From positions 1 to 13,474 of the forward strand of contig JABXGY010000198.1 in the NCBI GenBank assembly GCA_016550395.1: a DNA stretch of 13,474 nucleotides, read 5' to 3'. Made by a program: the position numbers and the translations under genes. The stretch is from an archaeon (GTDB lineage: Archaea; Asgardarchaeota; Hermodarchaeia; Hermodarchaeales; Hermodarchaeaceae). The notes beneath the pieces were generated by a model. That model had not been told where the DNA came from. It was given only the letters and a program-made list of their open reading frames with translations, and did not search any database. This document shows, piece by piece, positions 1 to 7,127 of the stretch. The stretch's first letter is position 1. Each line of letters opens with the position of its first letter.

Positions 1-801
1 GATATTGGTCCTGAAGAAATTCTCCAATATTTAGTTGTTCATACTCCTACGAAGTTAATTGGTTGGTATCTTGAAGGCATTACTAATGCTCATCAATTCA
101 TTTCGATGGCAAAATCTCTATCACGTCAAAAACCTTTAGTTGTGTTAAAACCTGGAGAAACGCTCCAGGCTGCCCATGCTATCCACTCACATACAGGGAC
201 AATGGCGGGGGAACAGGCAATATATGCTGGTGCATTTCGGCAATCAGGAATTCTTCAAGCAACTAACCTTGATGAATTTATCGACGCTTGTCATATTTTA
301 GCTACACAACCTCTACCCAAGGGAAATCGAGTTGGGATTATTACGAATAGTGGCGGTCCTGGGGTGTTAGCTGTAGATGCATGTGCACAAATGAGGCTTG
401 ATGTGACACCCTTTCCTGCACCACTAATTACAAAACTTGAGGAAGTTTTACCTCCCTTTTGCTCTGTGCTGAATCCTGTCGATGTAGGACCAGAGGGAAT
501 CCCTGAAATCTACCAGCGTGTAACCGAACTGCTCTTGGATAATCAAGGTCTTGATATGTTGTTAATATTGTGCGCTCCAACACCCTTTTCGTCAATTCAA
601 TCAATCTCGAAAAGCATTGTTAAAGCAAAAAAAACTAACCTGAAAAAACCCTTAGTTACGTGCTGGTTAGCTGGTGATATTGTTAAAGAAGGGTTACCTC
701 TTCTAATCCAAGCTGGTATCCCGAATTTTCCAACTCCTCAACGAGCCGCGAAAGCGTTACAATTTTTACACTATCGTGCCGATTGGCTTCGTTCACATTA
801 A
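1..801 (+). CDS. ADP-forming acyl-CoA synthetase (acetate--CoA ligase, ADP-forming), alpha part, 5'-truncated by window edge
   Basis: The open frame runs from the first base to a TAA at 799-801, so 267 residues of a longer protein are seen; an internal ATG at 106 is not the true start. The family makes ATP plus a carboxylic acid from an acyl-CoA, ADP and phosphate, in the cytoplasm. Visible marks are the CoA-ligase-like segment ending in IEGI/LEGI-type sequence (here YLEGIT, residues 23-28), KPLVVLKPG, and the SHTG motif whose histidine (residue 64, codon 190-192) is the expected phosphorylated residue. After it comes NSGGPGVLAVDA, typical of the third subdomain. The end, with FPTPQRAAKAL, matches the usual end of the alpha subunit, and no ATP-grasp beta domain follows. 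The beta part must lie upstream in a fusion or elsewhere. The substrate cannot be told from this fragment. Confidence 0.9.
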   Translation, partial: DIGPEEILQYLVVHTPTKLIGWYLEGITNAHQFISMAKSLSRQKPLVVLKPGETLQAAHAIHSHTGTMAGEQAIYAGAFRQSGILQATNLDEFIDACHILATQPLPKGNRVGIITNSGGPGVLAVDACAQMRLDVTPFPAPLITKLEEVLPPFCSVLNPVDVGPEGIPEIYQRVTELLLDNQGLDMLLILCAPTPFSSIQSISKSIVKAKKTNLKKPLVTCWLAGDIVKEGLPLLIQAGIPNFPTPQRAAKALQFLHYRADWLRSH

Positions 802-863
802 TCCTATCACATCTTCTCTAGTGTGCCCATAAGACTAAAATCATGACGTTGTGTCGGAACTCG

Positions 864-870
864 TGGAGGA
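864..870 (+). promoter_or_regulatory. Shine-Dalgarno site of the ABCE1 gene
   Basis: The sequence TGGAGGA lies 8 bases before the ATG at 879 and is strongly complementary to the 16S rRNA 3' end. It fixes this start and argues against translation from the ATG at 843, which is in frame but meets TGA at 876-878. Confidence 0.75.
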
Positions 871-878
871 TACCTTGA

Positions 879-2681
879 ATGCGTATTGCTGTGTTAGACC
901 CTCGAGCCTGTAACCCTGCAAAGTGCACTAGAGAGTGTCAACGTTTCTGTCCACCTCAGCGAATGGGAAGTGAGGTGGTCATCTTTGATACGAAAAAGAA
1001 AGATAGTCAGCCACGGATTGTGGAACTCCTTTGTACTGGTTGTGGGATCTGTACACGAAAGTGTCCCTTTGGAGCTCTCCGAATTATCAATCTCGCCGAT
1101 GAATTAGACACAGATACCTCCCATCGCTATGGTCCTAACAGCTTCAAACTTTTCCGTTTACCGATTCCTACACCTGGCGCTGTAACTGGGTTAGTAGGTG
1201 CGAATGGGACAGGAAAATCCACAGCTCTTAAGATTCTGGCTACTCAATTGCGCCCCAATCTTGGTGATTTCGAGGAACCTCCAGAGTGGCCAGATATTAT
1301 TCGTCATTACCGTGGATCGGGTTTACAACCTTACTTCGAACAAGCATCTCGGGGCGAACTTACTGTTGCCTATAAACCCCAGAATATCACTTCAATCCCT
1401 GAAGCTTATGAAGGTTCAGTACAGCAACTCCTTGAAGCCACAAATGAACGCGGGAAACTCCCAGAACTTATGACTCAACTGGAACTGAAAAGCGTTCTAC
1501 AACGTGACGTATCTGTTCTCAGTGGTGGAGAACTACAACGGGTGGCTATTGCTGCTGTGATGGCACGTGATGCCGACGTATATCTGATCGACGAACCTAC
1601 CTCCTACCTAGATGTTTATCAACGTGTTCGGGCCGCCCGTGCCATTAGGTCACTAGCACGAGAAGGAAAAATGGTCATTAGCGTTGTTCATGACTTAGCC
1701 GTTGCTGATTATATCTCCGATTATGTCTGTATTTTCTATGGTGAACCAGGAGTATACGGAATTGTGTCTAATCCTCATGGTGTTCGTGAAGGTATCAATA
1801 TCTATCTCAATGGTTATCTCCCCGACAGTAATGTTCGATTCAGGAATGAAGAAATTCGGTTCGAAACCCGACCACCAGCAGCTGAATATTGGGCTACCGT
1901 AGAAGTTCTATTAGAATATGAGGCTATGGCTAAATCATTTGAAGGCTTTTCTCTTCAAGTCATGCCGGGACAAGTTCACCAGGGTGAAGTCATTGGTGTC
2001 TTGGGTCCTAATGGCATTGGAAAAACAACCTTTGTCCGGCTTTTAGCAAAAGATTTGGAACCTGATGAAGGTGTGCTCCCTGAAACCGATCTTAAAGTTA
2101 GTTACAAACCCCAATATCTAAGCGGGGAAAGTGATGCCACAGTAATCGAGACCCTAGAAAGAGTTGGAGGGGCTAGAGTCATTACCAGTGTCTTCAAATC
2201 CGATGTCTTACGACCCCTTGCACTTGATCAGATAGAGGACCGTCAGATTAACGAACTAAGCGGTGGTGAACTTCAACGAGTTGCGATTGCAACATGCTTA
2301 GCTCGTTCCGCAGATCTCTTTCTCTTTGATGAGCCCTCGGCTTTTCTTGACATTGAACAACGTCTTGCAGTCGCTAAGGTCATTCGCACCATTGTCCATG
2401 ACCAAGGTAAAGCTGCCTTCGTTGTCGAACATGACATGGTTACCATCTCCGCTTTTGCAGATACTATTTCCGTTTTCACAGGAAAACCTGGTCTAGAAGG
2501 CTTCTGTCAAGCTCCCATTGACCTACGGATGGGTATGAACACGTTTCTCCAGGATATGGGGGTAACATTTCGCCGTGATCACGCCACTGGTCGACCACGG
2601 GTCAATAAGGAAGATAGTCGCCTTGACCGGGAGCAAAAACAGCGAGGCGAATACTACTACATTAGTACTGAAGCTGAATGA
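879..2681 (+). CDS. rli1: ABCE1/Rli1 ribosome-recycling ATPase
   Basis: This 600-residue protein matches the usual ABCE1 length and order. It splits post-termination ribosomes into subunits and also acts at initiation, in the cytoplasm. The N-terminal ferredoxin-like domain holds eight cysteines for two [4Fe-4S] clusters (C11, C16, C20, C24 and C52, C55, C58, C62). The first nucleotide-binding domain has Walker A GANGTGKS (107-114), Q168, signature LSGGE (214-218), Walker B with DEP (238-240) and H271. The second has GPNGIGKT (376-383), Q412, LSGGE (460-464), DEP (484-486) and H518. The C-terminal NTFLQDMGVTFRRD and GRPRVNK segments are family hallmarks. All catalytic motifs are intact. The gene starts 77 bases after the acyl-CoA synthetase and converges on the DUF89 gene with a 17-base gap. 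Confidence 0.98.
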   Translation: MRIAVLDPRACNPAKCTRECQRFCPPQRMGSEVVIFDTKKKDSQPRIVELLCTGCGICTRKCPFGALRIINLADELDTDTSHRYGPNSFKLFRLPIPTPGAVTGLVGANGTGKSTALKILATQLRPNLGDFEEPPEWPDIIRHYRGSGLQPYFEQASRGELTVAYKPQNITSIPEAYEGSVQQLLEATNERGKLPELMTQLELKSVLQRDVSVLSGGELQRVAIAAVMARDADVYLIDEPTSYLDVYQRVRAARAIRSLAREGKMVISVVHDLAVADYISDYVCIFYGEPGVYGIVSNPHGVREGINIYLNGYLPDSNVRFRNEEIRFETRPPAAEYWATVEVLLEYEAMAKSFEGFSLQVMPGQVHQGEVIGVLGPNGIGKTTFVRLLAKDLEPDEGVLPETDLKVSYKPQYLSGESDATVIETLERVGGARVITSVFKSDVLRPLALDQIEDRQINELSGGELQRVAIATCLARSADLFLFDEPSAFLDIEQRLAVAKVIRTIVHDQGKAAFVVEHDMVTISAFADTISVFTGKPGLEGFCQAPIDLRMGMNTFLQDMGVTFRRDHATGRPRVNKEDSRLDREQKQRGEYYYISTEAE

Positions 2682-2698
2682 TTGCATTCATTGGCATA

Positions 2699-3625
2699 TT
2701 ATGCTTTCTTTAATGGCCCTAGGGGACCCTGATGATTAACCAACATCTTCACAACATTTCGTCCTTTTGGTACGCCCAATGATCGTGCAACGGGCTCGCA
2801 TTTTGTTCGAAGTAGGTGTGCTGTTGGAGCAGGCAAAGAAAATTCAGGAAGGGTTTCATGGTGGCCCATGCCTTTAGCAATTACTAAGTCAGTTGTTTTG
2901 AAATGGTCGAGGAATTCCTGCGAGCACCATGGAGGTAAAACACCAACAGATCCTCCTCCAGTCGTAATAACCTCTGTGATATCTACTAAACCAGCTGCAT
3001 TCGCATCTGTAAGCATTGCATCGTTTAATACTGGGGCTCCTTTAACTGCCACTGTGACTTTAGTACCTAACTCAATGAGAGTGTTAACTAATAGACGGTC
3101 AAACACGACTTCGCCTGCATTATCAGTTAAATACAGAGCGTTTTTTGATTTTTTAGCCCGTTGATAGAGCTGGTCAATATGGTCAATCGCTAATTCTCTT
3201 TCAACTTGAGAAATTAGTTCAGACATATTGTCCCAAGGAATTTCATGCCCTGCCACACCATATTCAATAATATTTCCTAGTGACGCAGCCATACACGCGC
3301 GGCGAAAACGCGGCTTAAGATCTTTGACTTGAGTTACAAAATCTTCGAGGAAGGGAACAATCTCTAATGCGGTTTCATTTGACCTATGCTTTAATTTTGC
3401 ATAGGGATCAGGGCATCTTGTGATTCGTTGGATGGAATGATCCCGCAGTGTTCCCACATAAGCTGGAATCTTCTCCATCCGTCCCCCCTTTGTTAGGGAG
3501 TCGTGAAGGATTCCAAGAACTTCAGTCATGGCTTCTAGCTGAAGATTAAGGTTAGGAGTTGCTAAATCAACCTCTTGGAACGCTCGAGAAATTAGACAAC
3601 TGACACACTGCGACTCAATTAACAA
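2699..3625 (-). CDS. DUF89/ARMT1-like metal-dependent phosphatase family protein
   Basis: The 308-residue protein belongs to the DUF89 family, whose characterised members are metal-dependent phosphatases acting on damaged or excess phosphometabolites. An N-terminal CxxC (C7, C10) is the prokaryotic form. The core reads YLTDNAGE (165-172) for the first metal-binding loop, KGAPVLND (195-202), a following Asp at 207, and DLVIAKGMGHHE (246-257). Where the family usually has Asn-Phe or Asn-Tyr before the last Glu, this copy has His-His. The start is a TTG at 3625: a perfect GGGAGG lies at 3633-3638 with a 7-base spacer, and the CxxC sits at the expected distance from it. The natural substrate is unknown. 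A tRNA-Arg gene lies 98 bases upstream on the same strand. Confidence 0.9.
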   Translation of the reverse strand: MLIESQCVSCLISRAFQEVDLATPNLNLQLEAMTEVLGILHDSLTKGGRMEKIPAYVGTLRDHSIQRITRCPDPYAKLKHRSNETALEIVPFLEDFVTQVKDLKPRFRRACMAASLGNIIEYGVAGHEIPWDNMSELISQVERELAIDHIDQLYQRAKKSKNALYLTDNAGEVVFDRLLVNTLIELGTKVTVAVKGAPVLNDAMLTDANAAGLVDITEVITTGGGSVGVLPPWCSQEFLDHFKTTDLVIAKGMGHHETLPEFSLPAPTAHLLRTKCEPVARSLGVPKGRNVVKMLVNHQGPLGPLKKA

Positions 3626-3632
3626 AAGCTAG

Positions 3633-3638
3633 CCTCCC
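3633..3638 (-). promoter_or_regulatory. Shine-Dalgarno site that decides a TTG start
   Basis: On the minus strand this reads GGGAGG, seven bases before TTG at 3625-3623. There is no ATG close by that would keep the CxxC motif, so this site supports translation from TTG. Confidence 0.75.
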
Positions 3639-3723
3639 AAAGTTTCGAGAATTCTAGCAGGAATGGCTGTTTTAAGCCTTTTAGATACGCTATGGTTATC
3701 ATTTCTAAGTGATGATGAAGGAG

Positions 3724-3797
3724 CGGGCCCTCCGCGATTTGAACGCGGGACCTCCAGATCCGGAATCTGGCGCCATATCCAACTAGGCCAAGGGCCC
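3724..3797 (-). tRNA. tRNA-Arg (anticodon CCG)
   Basis: A full cloverleaf folds from 74 bases: acceptor GGGCCCT with AGGGCCC, D-arm GCC/GGC with a TAGTTGGATAT loop, anticodon stem CCAGA/TCTGG with loop TTCCGGA (anticodon CCG, reading CGG), T-stem CCGCG/CGCGG with loop TTCAAAT, and discriminator G. There is no intron. CCA is not encoded: the next bases are CTCC. Its 5' half is nearly the same as that of the tRNA-Arg at 5756. Confidence 0.96.
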
Positions 3798-3800
3798 TTA

Positions 3801-3816
3801 TTTCTCGTATGAGAAA
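3801..3816. repeat. Perfect inverted repeat in the tRNA-Arg(CCG) leader
   Basis: TTTCTC and GAGAAA flank a 4-base GTAT spacer. The repeat ends four bases from the tRNA 5' end, between the tRNA and its likely TATA box, so it may be an operator or form a short hairpin in the pre-tRNA leader. No function can be assigned. Confidence 0.5.
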
Positions 3817-3820
3817 TGAA

Positions 3821-3832
3821 GATCATAAATCC
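3821..3832 (-). promoter_or_regulatory. Likely TATA box of tRNA-Arg(CCG)
   Basis: On the minus strand GGATTTATGATC is centred about 30 bases before the tRNA 5' end, the spacing expected for an archaeal TATA box with transcription starting at or just before the tRNA. The call rests on AT-richness and distance only. Confidence 0.4.
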
Positions 3833-3880
3833 TATTAAATACGTTTAGGCAGGTTTCGATGGAAATGTTCTCATACGATA

Positions 3881-3891
3881 GAGATTTAATT
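3881..3891 (+). promoter_or_regulatory. Possible TATA box of the M24 pseudopeptidase gene
   Basis: GAGATTTAATT lies about 40 bases before the ATG at 3927. Transcription starting some 25 bases downstream would give a short leader carrying the GGAG at 3914-3917. Confidence 0.35.
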
Positions 3892-3926
3892 CAACTACTC
3901 AGGATGATACGACGGAGTTCTCTGCA

Positions 3927-5033
3927 ATGCGTTTGAATCGCGCACAACGGGTTATGACTCGGGAAGAAACTAATGGAATCCTTCTTTTTAATCCCTTTAA
4001 TATTCGATATTTAACCGGGTATAGACCTGCATGTGTACATGGGACCGCGGTAGCAATTTTAGGTCAGGATACCGAGCCCTGGCTAATTTTACCAGAAGCT
4101 GAATTAGATCTTGCCAATGCCAAGTCTTGGTTTAGTCAAGTTCACACTTATGTGCCATCTCAAGGTGAAGGATCCGCTCATTCAACACTTCTTAATCGTA
4201 TCCAAGAGGCTGTTGAAGAACATAATTTCCAATCTGTTGACATCGGCATAGAATTAGATTATATTTCAGCTAGGCGCTTCGAAGACTTGAAACGTTTACT
4301 TCCGGATGCTGGCTTCAAGAATATCTCCAGCTCCATGGCTGAATTACGTATGGTCAAAGATGAAGCTGAGATTGAGAAGATTCAGACAGCTGTCCAAATT
4401 GCTGAACATGGATTACGTGCAGCGATTGAATTTATTCAACCAGGAATTACCGAAATCGAAGTCGCTGCAGAGGTAGAGCGTACTCTAAGAAAAGCCGGAG
4501 CAACCAACACTGGTTATCCAACAGTCATTGCTTCAGGACCAAGGGCGGCTTGTCCTTATGCAGCTGCTAGTCGTCGTGAAATTAGTTCAGATGAATTTGT
4601 AATAATTTCTGTTTCAGCAATTAATGATGATTACTGTTCGAATTTAACACGGACAGTAATGACTGGAAAACCAAAGAATAGCCAGCTAGCACTTTTTGAG
4701 TGTGCAAGGGATGCTGTTAATGCTGCACGAACTCAGCTTAACCCAGAAACACTGGTTCGCGATATTGCTTTGAGTATACGACGAATTGCTGATGATCGAG
4801 GGATTCTAAAATGCCTAAAGCCTCAGATGGGAAATGGGATTGGACTTCAACCTATTGAACGACCACTAATATCAGCTACCAATGAGAGTCTGCTACTTCC
4901 TGGTATGGTTTTCACGATTGAGGCTTGTCTCTTCAAACCTAATGTAGGGGGGGTAAGACTTGGTGACACGATTGTGCATCAAAAAGATGGCACTTATCAG
5001 ACACTCAATCAAATCTCACTTCAAACTGTGTAA
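3927..5033 (+). CDS. M24-fold (creatinase/prolidase) protein with degenerate metal site, probable pseudopeptidase
   Basis: At 368 residues this has the usual two-domain prolidase layout: an N-terminal creatinase-type domain (about 1-135) and a pita-bread catalytic domain (about 140-368). The link MAELRMVKDEAEIEKIQ (137-153) is typical. Dinuclear M24 peptidases use Asp, Asp, His, Glu, Glu. Aligning on YCSNLTRT, MGNGIGL, TIEA and VRLGD gives S228, N239, N303, E332 and G346, so only one ligand remains. The family histidine near GPxxALPHA is Y211. Metal-dependent proline-peptide cleavage therefore looks lost. The fold may serve binding (as in Spt16 or EBP1) or a metal-free reaction. Creatinase itself relies on the histidine that is Tyr here, so creatinase activity is unlikely. 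The frame is long and undamaged, so it is not a decaying pseudogene. GGAG at 3914-3917 supports the ATG. Confidence 0.88.
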   Translation: MRLNRAQRVMTREETNGILLFNPFNIRYLTGYRPACVHGTAVAILGQDTEPWLILPEAELDLANAKSWFSQVHTYVPSQGEGSAHSTLLNRIQEAVEEHNFQSVDIGIELDYISARRFEDLKRLLPDAGFKNISSSMAELRMVKDEAEIEKIQTAVQIAEHGLRAAIEFIQPGITEIEVAAEVERTLRKAGATNTGYPTVIASGPRAACPYAAASRREISSDEFVIISVSAINDDYCSNLTRTVMTGKPKNSQLALFECARDAVNAARTQLNPETLVRDIALSIRRIADDRGILKCLKPQMGNGIGLQPIERPLISATNESLLLPGMVFTIEACLFKPNVGGVRLGDTIVHQKDGTYQTLNQISLQTV

Positions 5034-5087
5034 TGGTAGAACTCATTTTCACTCAATATCGGTTTCTGCTATTGACGATTCGAGAAA

Positions 5088-5097
5088 ATATTATAAT
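5088..5097 (+). promoter_or_regulatory. Possible TATA box before the small helical protein gene
   Basis: ATATTATAAT, preceded by a purine/A-rich GAGAAA that could act as a BRE, lies about 65 bases before the ATG at 5160. This would give a leader of roughly 40 bases and independent expression from the M24 gene. Confidence 0.4.
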
Positions 5098-5159
5098 GCT
5101 TCCTTCTATTGTTGTAATGTTCACCACAGCCAAACGCTCTCCTCTACAAGGCGAGGTTA

Positions 5160-5663
5160 ATGTCGTACGAAAAAGAGTGTCGAGACCATCGGAAAACATT
5201 GGAGAAGCTACTAAAAGATTGCAATGATACCCTGGAACACCCCCCCAATGTAATCGCACAAAACTACATGGTTCTATTAAAGTCGATATTAGAAAAAGCC
5301 CTAATGGTCGCTGATGAAACCATCCGTGCGGCTTCACTTCAACCAACTGAAGTTGAATCAATTCTTGATCGCTTCTCTCAAAATACTGATCAGTATGGCA
5401 CAAATCCTGCCCTTGACGAAGTTGATGCCATGCGACGGGAGATTGAAAGATTTACTCGGGCTGTAGACATTTTAAATGCTCTGCGGAAACGCCGTGAGCT
5501 ATCGCATCGGCTAGTTGGACATGATCCCCGTTTAATGGGGCCCTGGGCTCGTTGGGTTCGAACCCTGGAAAGTTATAAAATCAATCAGGACATCAGCGAA
5601 AAACACCGCGAAAATCTGCTTTCAGATATTGATTCTTGGCGAGAAATACTCTCTGGCACCTAG
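5160..5663 (+). CDS. Uncharacterised helical protein, 167 residues
   Basis: I do not recognise this protein. It is strongly charged, rich in Glu, Arg, Lys and Leu, has no signal peptide or membrane segment, and appears mostly alpha-helical. One stretch (about 85-115, MRREIERFTRAVDILNALRKRR) looks like an amphipathic helix. A loop with several Gly, Pro and Trp (GHDPRLMGPWARWVR, about 119-133) breaks the helices and may be its most characteristic part. The start has GCGAGG at 5151-5156, only three bases from the ATG. The gene lies 126 bases after the M24 pseudopeptidase and 92 bases before tRNA-Arg(GCG), on the same strand. Codon use is like its neighbours, which supports a real gene. Confidence 0.72.
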   Translation: MSYEKECRDHRKTLEKLLKDCNDTLEHPPNVIAQNYMVLLKSILEKALMVADETIRAASLQPTEVESILDRFSQNTDQYGTNPALDEVDAMRREIERFTRAVDILNALRKRRELSHRLVGHDPRLMGPWARWVRTLESYKINQDISEKHRENLLSDIDSWREILSGT

Positions 5664-5721
5664 GGAAGCAAGCTACCAGTCCTGGTGCTGGTGCTACAAC
5701 ATTAAGCAAAGTCTTTAAAGG

Positions 5722-5731
5722 CAATTTTAAC
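5722..5731 (+). promoter_or_regulatory. Likely TATA box of tRNA-Arg(GCG)
   Basis: AATTTTAACA is centred about 29 bases before the tRNA 5' end. A second AT-rich element, CTTTAAAG at 5713-5720, is farther than usual. Confidence 0.4.
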
Positions 5732-5755
5732 AACCTACAATAACACTCGAAAAAA

Positions 5756-5832
5756 GGGCCCGTGGCCTAGTTGGATATGGCGCTGGATTGCGGATTCAGA
5801 GATCCGGGGTTCAAATCCCTGCGGGCCCGCCA
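5756..5832 (+). tRNA. tRNA-Arg (anticodon GCG), with encoded CCA
   Basis: The cloverleaf covers 5756-5829: acceptor GGGCCCG with CGGGCCC, D-arm GCC/GGC, anticodon stem CTGGA/TTCAG (one G-U pair) with loop TTGCGGA (anticodon GCG, reading CGC and CGU), T-stem CGGGG/CCCTG (one G-U) with loop TTCAAAT, discriminator G at 5829. Bases 5830-5832 are CCA, so the 3' end may be encoded, although a three-base chance match is possible. No intron is present. It converges on the minus-strand M24 gene, whose stop is 16 bases away. Confidence 0.96.
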
Positions 5833-5848
5833 TTAGTCCTTTTTCTAT

Positions 5849-7033
5849 TCAAGAAATGCAAATAAGTTCAGTTTGAGGGGTTGAAAGGAATCGACAGCCT
5901 TTCTTGGTAACGACTATATTTTCCTCCAAGCTAACTTGACCATAGTTTTTTGTCCGTACATGTGGTTCAAGTGTAAAGACATTTCCTACTTCAACCATTC
6001 CTTTCGGACTCGCGCCATATCGGTCCCAGAGTGGTCCTAGGAGAGTGCCACCATCATGAGCTTCTTGTCCCACTTGGTGACCAAGTGCGTGTCCATATTC
6101 TTCATACCCTCTTTCTAGGAGGTATTGGCGAGTGATATCATCTGCCTCATAACCCTTGACTCCCGGTTTGATAAATTCTGCCACTTTTTGAATGGCATCA
6201 CGGACCGCTTCAAAGGCAGTTTGCACCTCGTTTGGAATATCTTGCGCCGCACCGAAAAAGAACATACGTTGCAAATCTGAACAATAGCCTTGGTATCGGA
6301 CACCAAAATCAAAGTGAAGGAGATGACCAGTTTTGGTTTTATTGTCGGTAGGTCCAGCATGACCAAACTCCTTGTTGGGTCCTGCATCAACAGCAGGATT
6401 ATGATCTGCGTCCCAGGCAAATGTAACATTATGTGCCTGCATGCGTTGATGGAAAAAGTAGTAAATTTCTAATTCAGTTTGATCTACCTTGACAAACTTT
6501 CTTGCCTCATTGTAGATTTCTTCAGTGATGTTGACAGCTGTTTGGATACGGTTAATTTCTTCAGAGGTTTTTCGTCCCCGTAACCGGGTCATGAGTGGTT
6601 CTGCACTTACGAATCGATCGGGATAAGGTGTTCCTTCTAAGTATTCTTTGAGAAGGTTATACATAGCATAGGTTATTCCATCTGCGGCATAATCATCGCG
6701 ACTATAATTCAAGCCAATTTGCTTCGGTTTGATTTGATCTAACTCCGTACGTAAGACATCTCGAATGCTTTGGGTATAGGGGACAACTTTAGTAAACACC
6801 TCTAGAGCTTCTATACCTTGGGCATCATAATTACCGACAATAGCCGTACGTTCACCGGTTTTTGTGAATATTAGGGCTGACTGCCATACCACATCGCCAC
6901 CCAATACTAGGGCAATTGCAGGGTCTGCCATTAGTTTGGTTTCTCTAACCCATATAAGCCATGCATCCATATCCAATTCTCGGAGAAGGTCACAAGCTTG
7001 TTTGCTTTTTTCCTGGGGAAGTTTCCTGTTCAT
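5849..7033 (-). CDS. M24 family metallopeptidase (Xaa-Pro peptidase-like)
   Basis: This 394-residue protein has an N-terminal creatinase-type domain (about 1-150) and an M24 catalytic domain (about 155-394). All five metal ligands are in place: D242 (HFDFG), D253 (GYCSD), H319 (GHQVG), E356 (TLEP) and E370 (SLEEN). H225 (FGHAGP) fills the conserved substrate-side histidine. It should be an active two-metal hydrolase cleaving Xaa-Pro peptides or a related substrate. The long inserts KEFGHAGPTDNKTK (221-234) and HDGGTLLGPLWDRYG (326-340) depart from standard PepQ, so the substrate may differ. GGTGA at 7041-7045 supports the ATG start. The gene diverges from the ThrRS gene with 94 bases between them. 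Confidence 0.93.
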   Translation of the reverse strand: MNRKLPQEKSKQACDLLRELDMDAWLIWVRETKLMADPAIALVLGGDVVWQSALIFTKTGERTAIVGNYDAQGIEALEVFTKVVPYTQSIRDVLRTELDQIKPKQIGLNYSRDDYAADGITYAMYNLLKEYLEGTPYPDRFVSAEPLMTRLRGRKTSEEINRIQTAVNITEEIYNEARKFVKVDQTELEIYYFFHQRMQAHNVTFAWDADHNPAVDAGPNKEFGHAGPTDNKTKTGHLLHFDFGVRYQGYCSDLQRMFFFGAAQDIPNEVQTAFEAVRDAIQKVAEFIKPGVKGYEADDITRQYLLERGYEEYGHALGHQVGQEAHDGGTLLGPLWDRYGASPKGMVEVGNVFTLEPHVRTKNYGQVSLEENIVVTKKGCRFLSTPQTELICIS

Positions 7034-7040
7034 GATTTTT

Positions 7041-7072
7041 TCACCATTTGCCTTTACGGTTTACATAGAAAC
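7041..7072 (-). promoter_or_regulatory. Possible TATA box and ribosome site of the active M24 gene
   Basis: On the minus strand CTATGTAAA (about 7060-7068) precedes GGTGA (7041-7045), which is 7 bases from the ATG. The arrangement fits a short leader. No comparably clear promoter is visible for the divergent ThrRS gene. Confidence 0.35.
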
Positions 7073-7127
7073 CTTTTTTCCTGTCAAAGCGAGAGTTGGG
7101 CGAGTAGTAAATCATGTTTGATGTAGG

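Noticed and set aside
2273..2479. Minus-strand open frame inside the second ABCE1 ATPase domain
   Set aside because: It is antisense to a highly conserved coding region and is explained by codon bias there.
3629..3826. Minus-strand open frame of 65 codons
   Set aside because: It runs through the tRNA-Arg(CCG) gene and its flanks and has no family features.
5053..5403. Minus-strand open frame of 116 codons opposite the unknown protein
   Set aside because: The plus-strand frame has a better start context and normal composition; this one overlaps the probable promoter and shows no motifs.
5677..5700. Short repeat-like CTGGTGCTGGTGCT with a small CCAG/CTGG palindrome after the unknown gene
   Set aside because: Too short to be told from chance, with no T-run or partner copy in the window.
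7034..7127. Possible remnant of a ThrRS editing domain upstream of the ThrRS start
   Set aside because: The 94 bases carry stops in the ThrRS frame and no recognisable editing motifs, and the sequence before them codes for the opposite-strand M24 protein.
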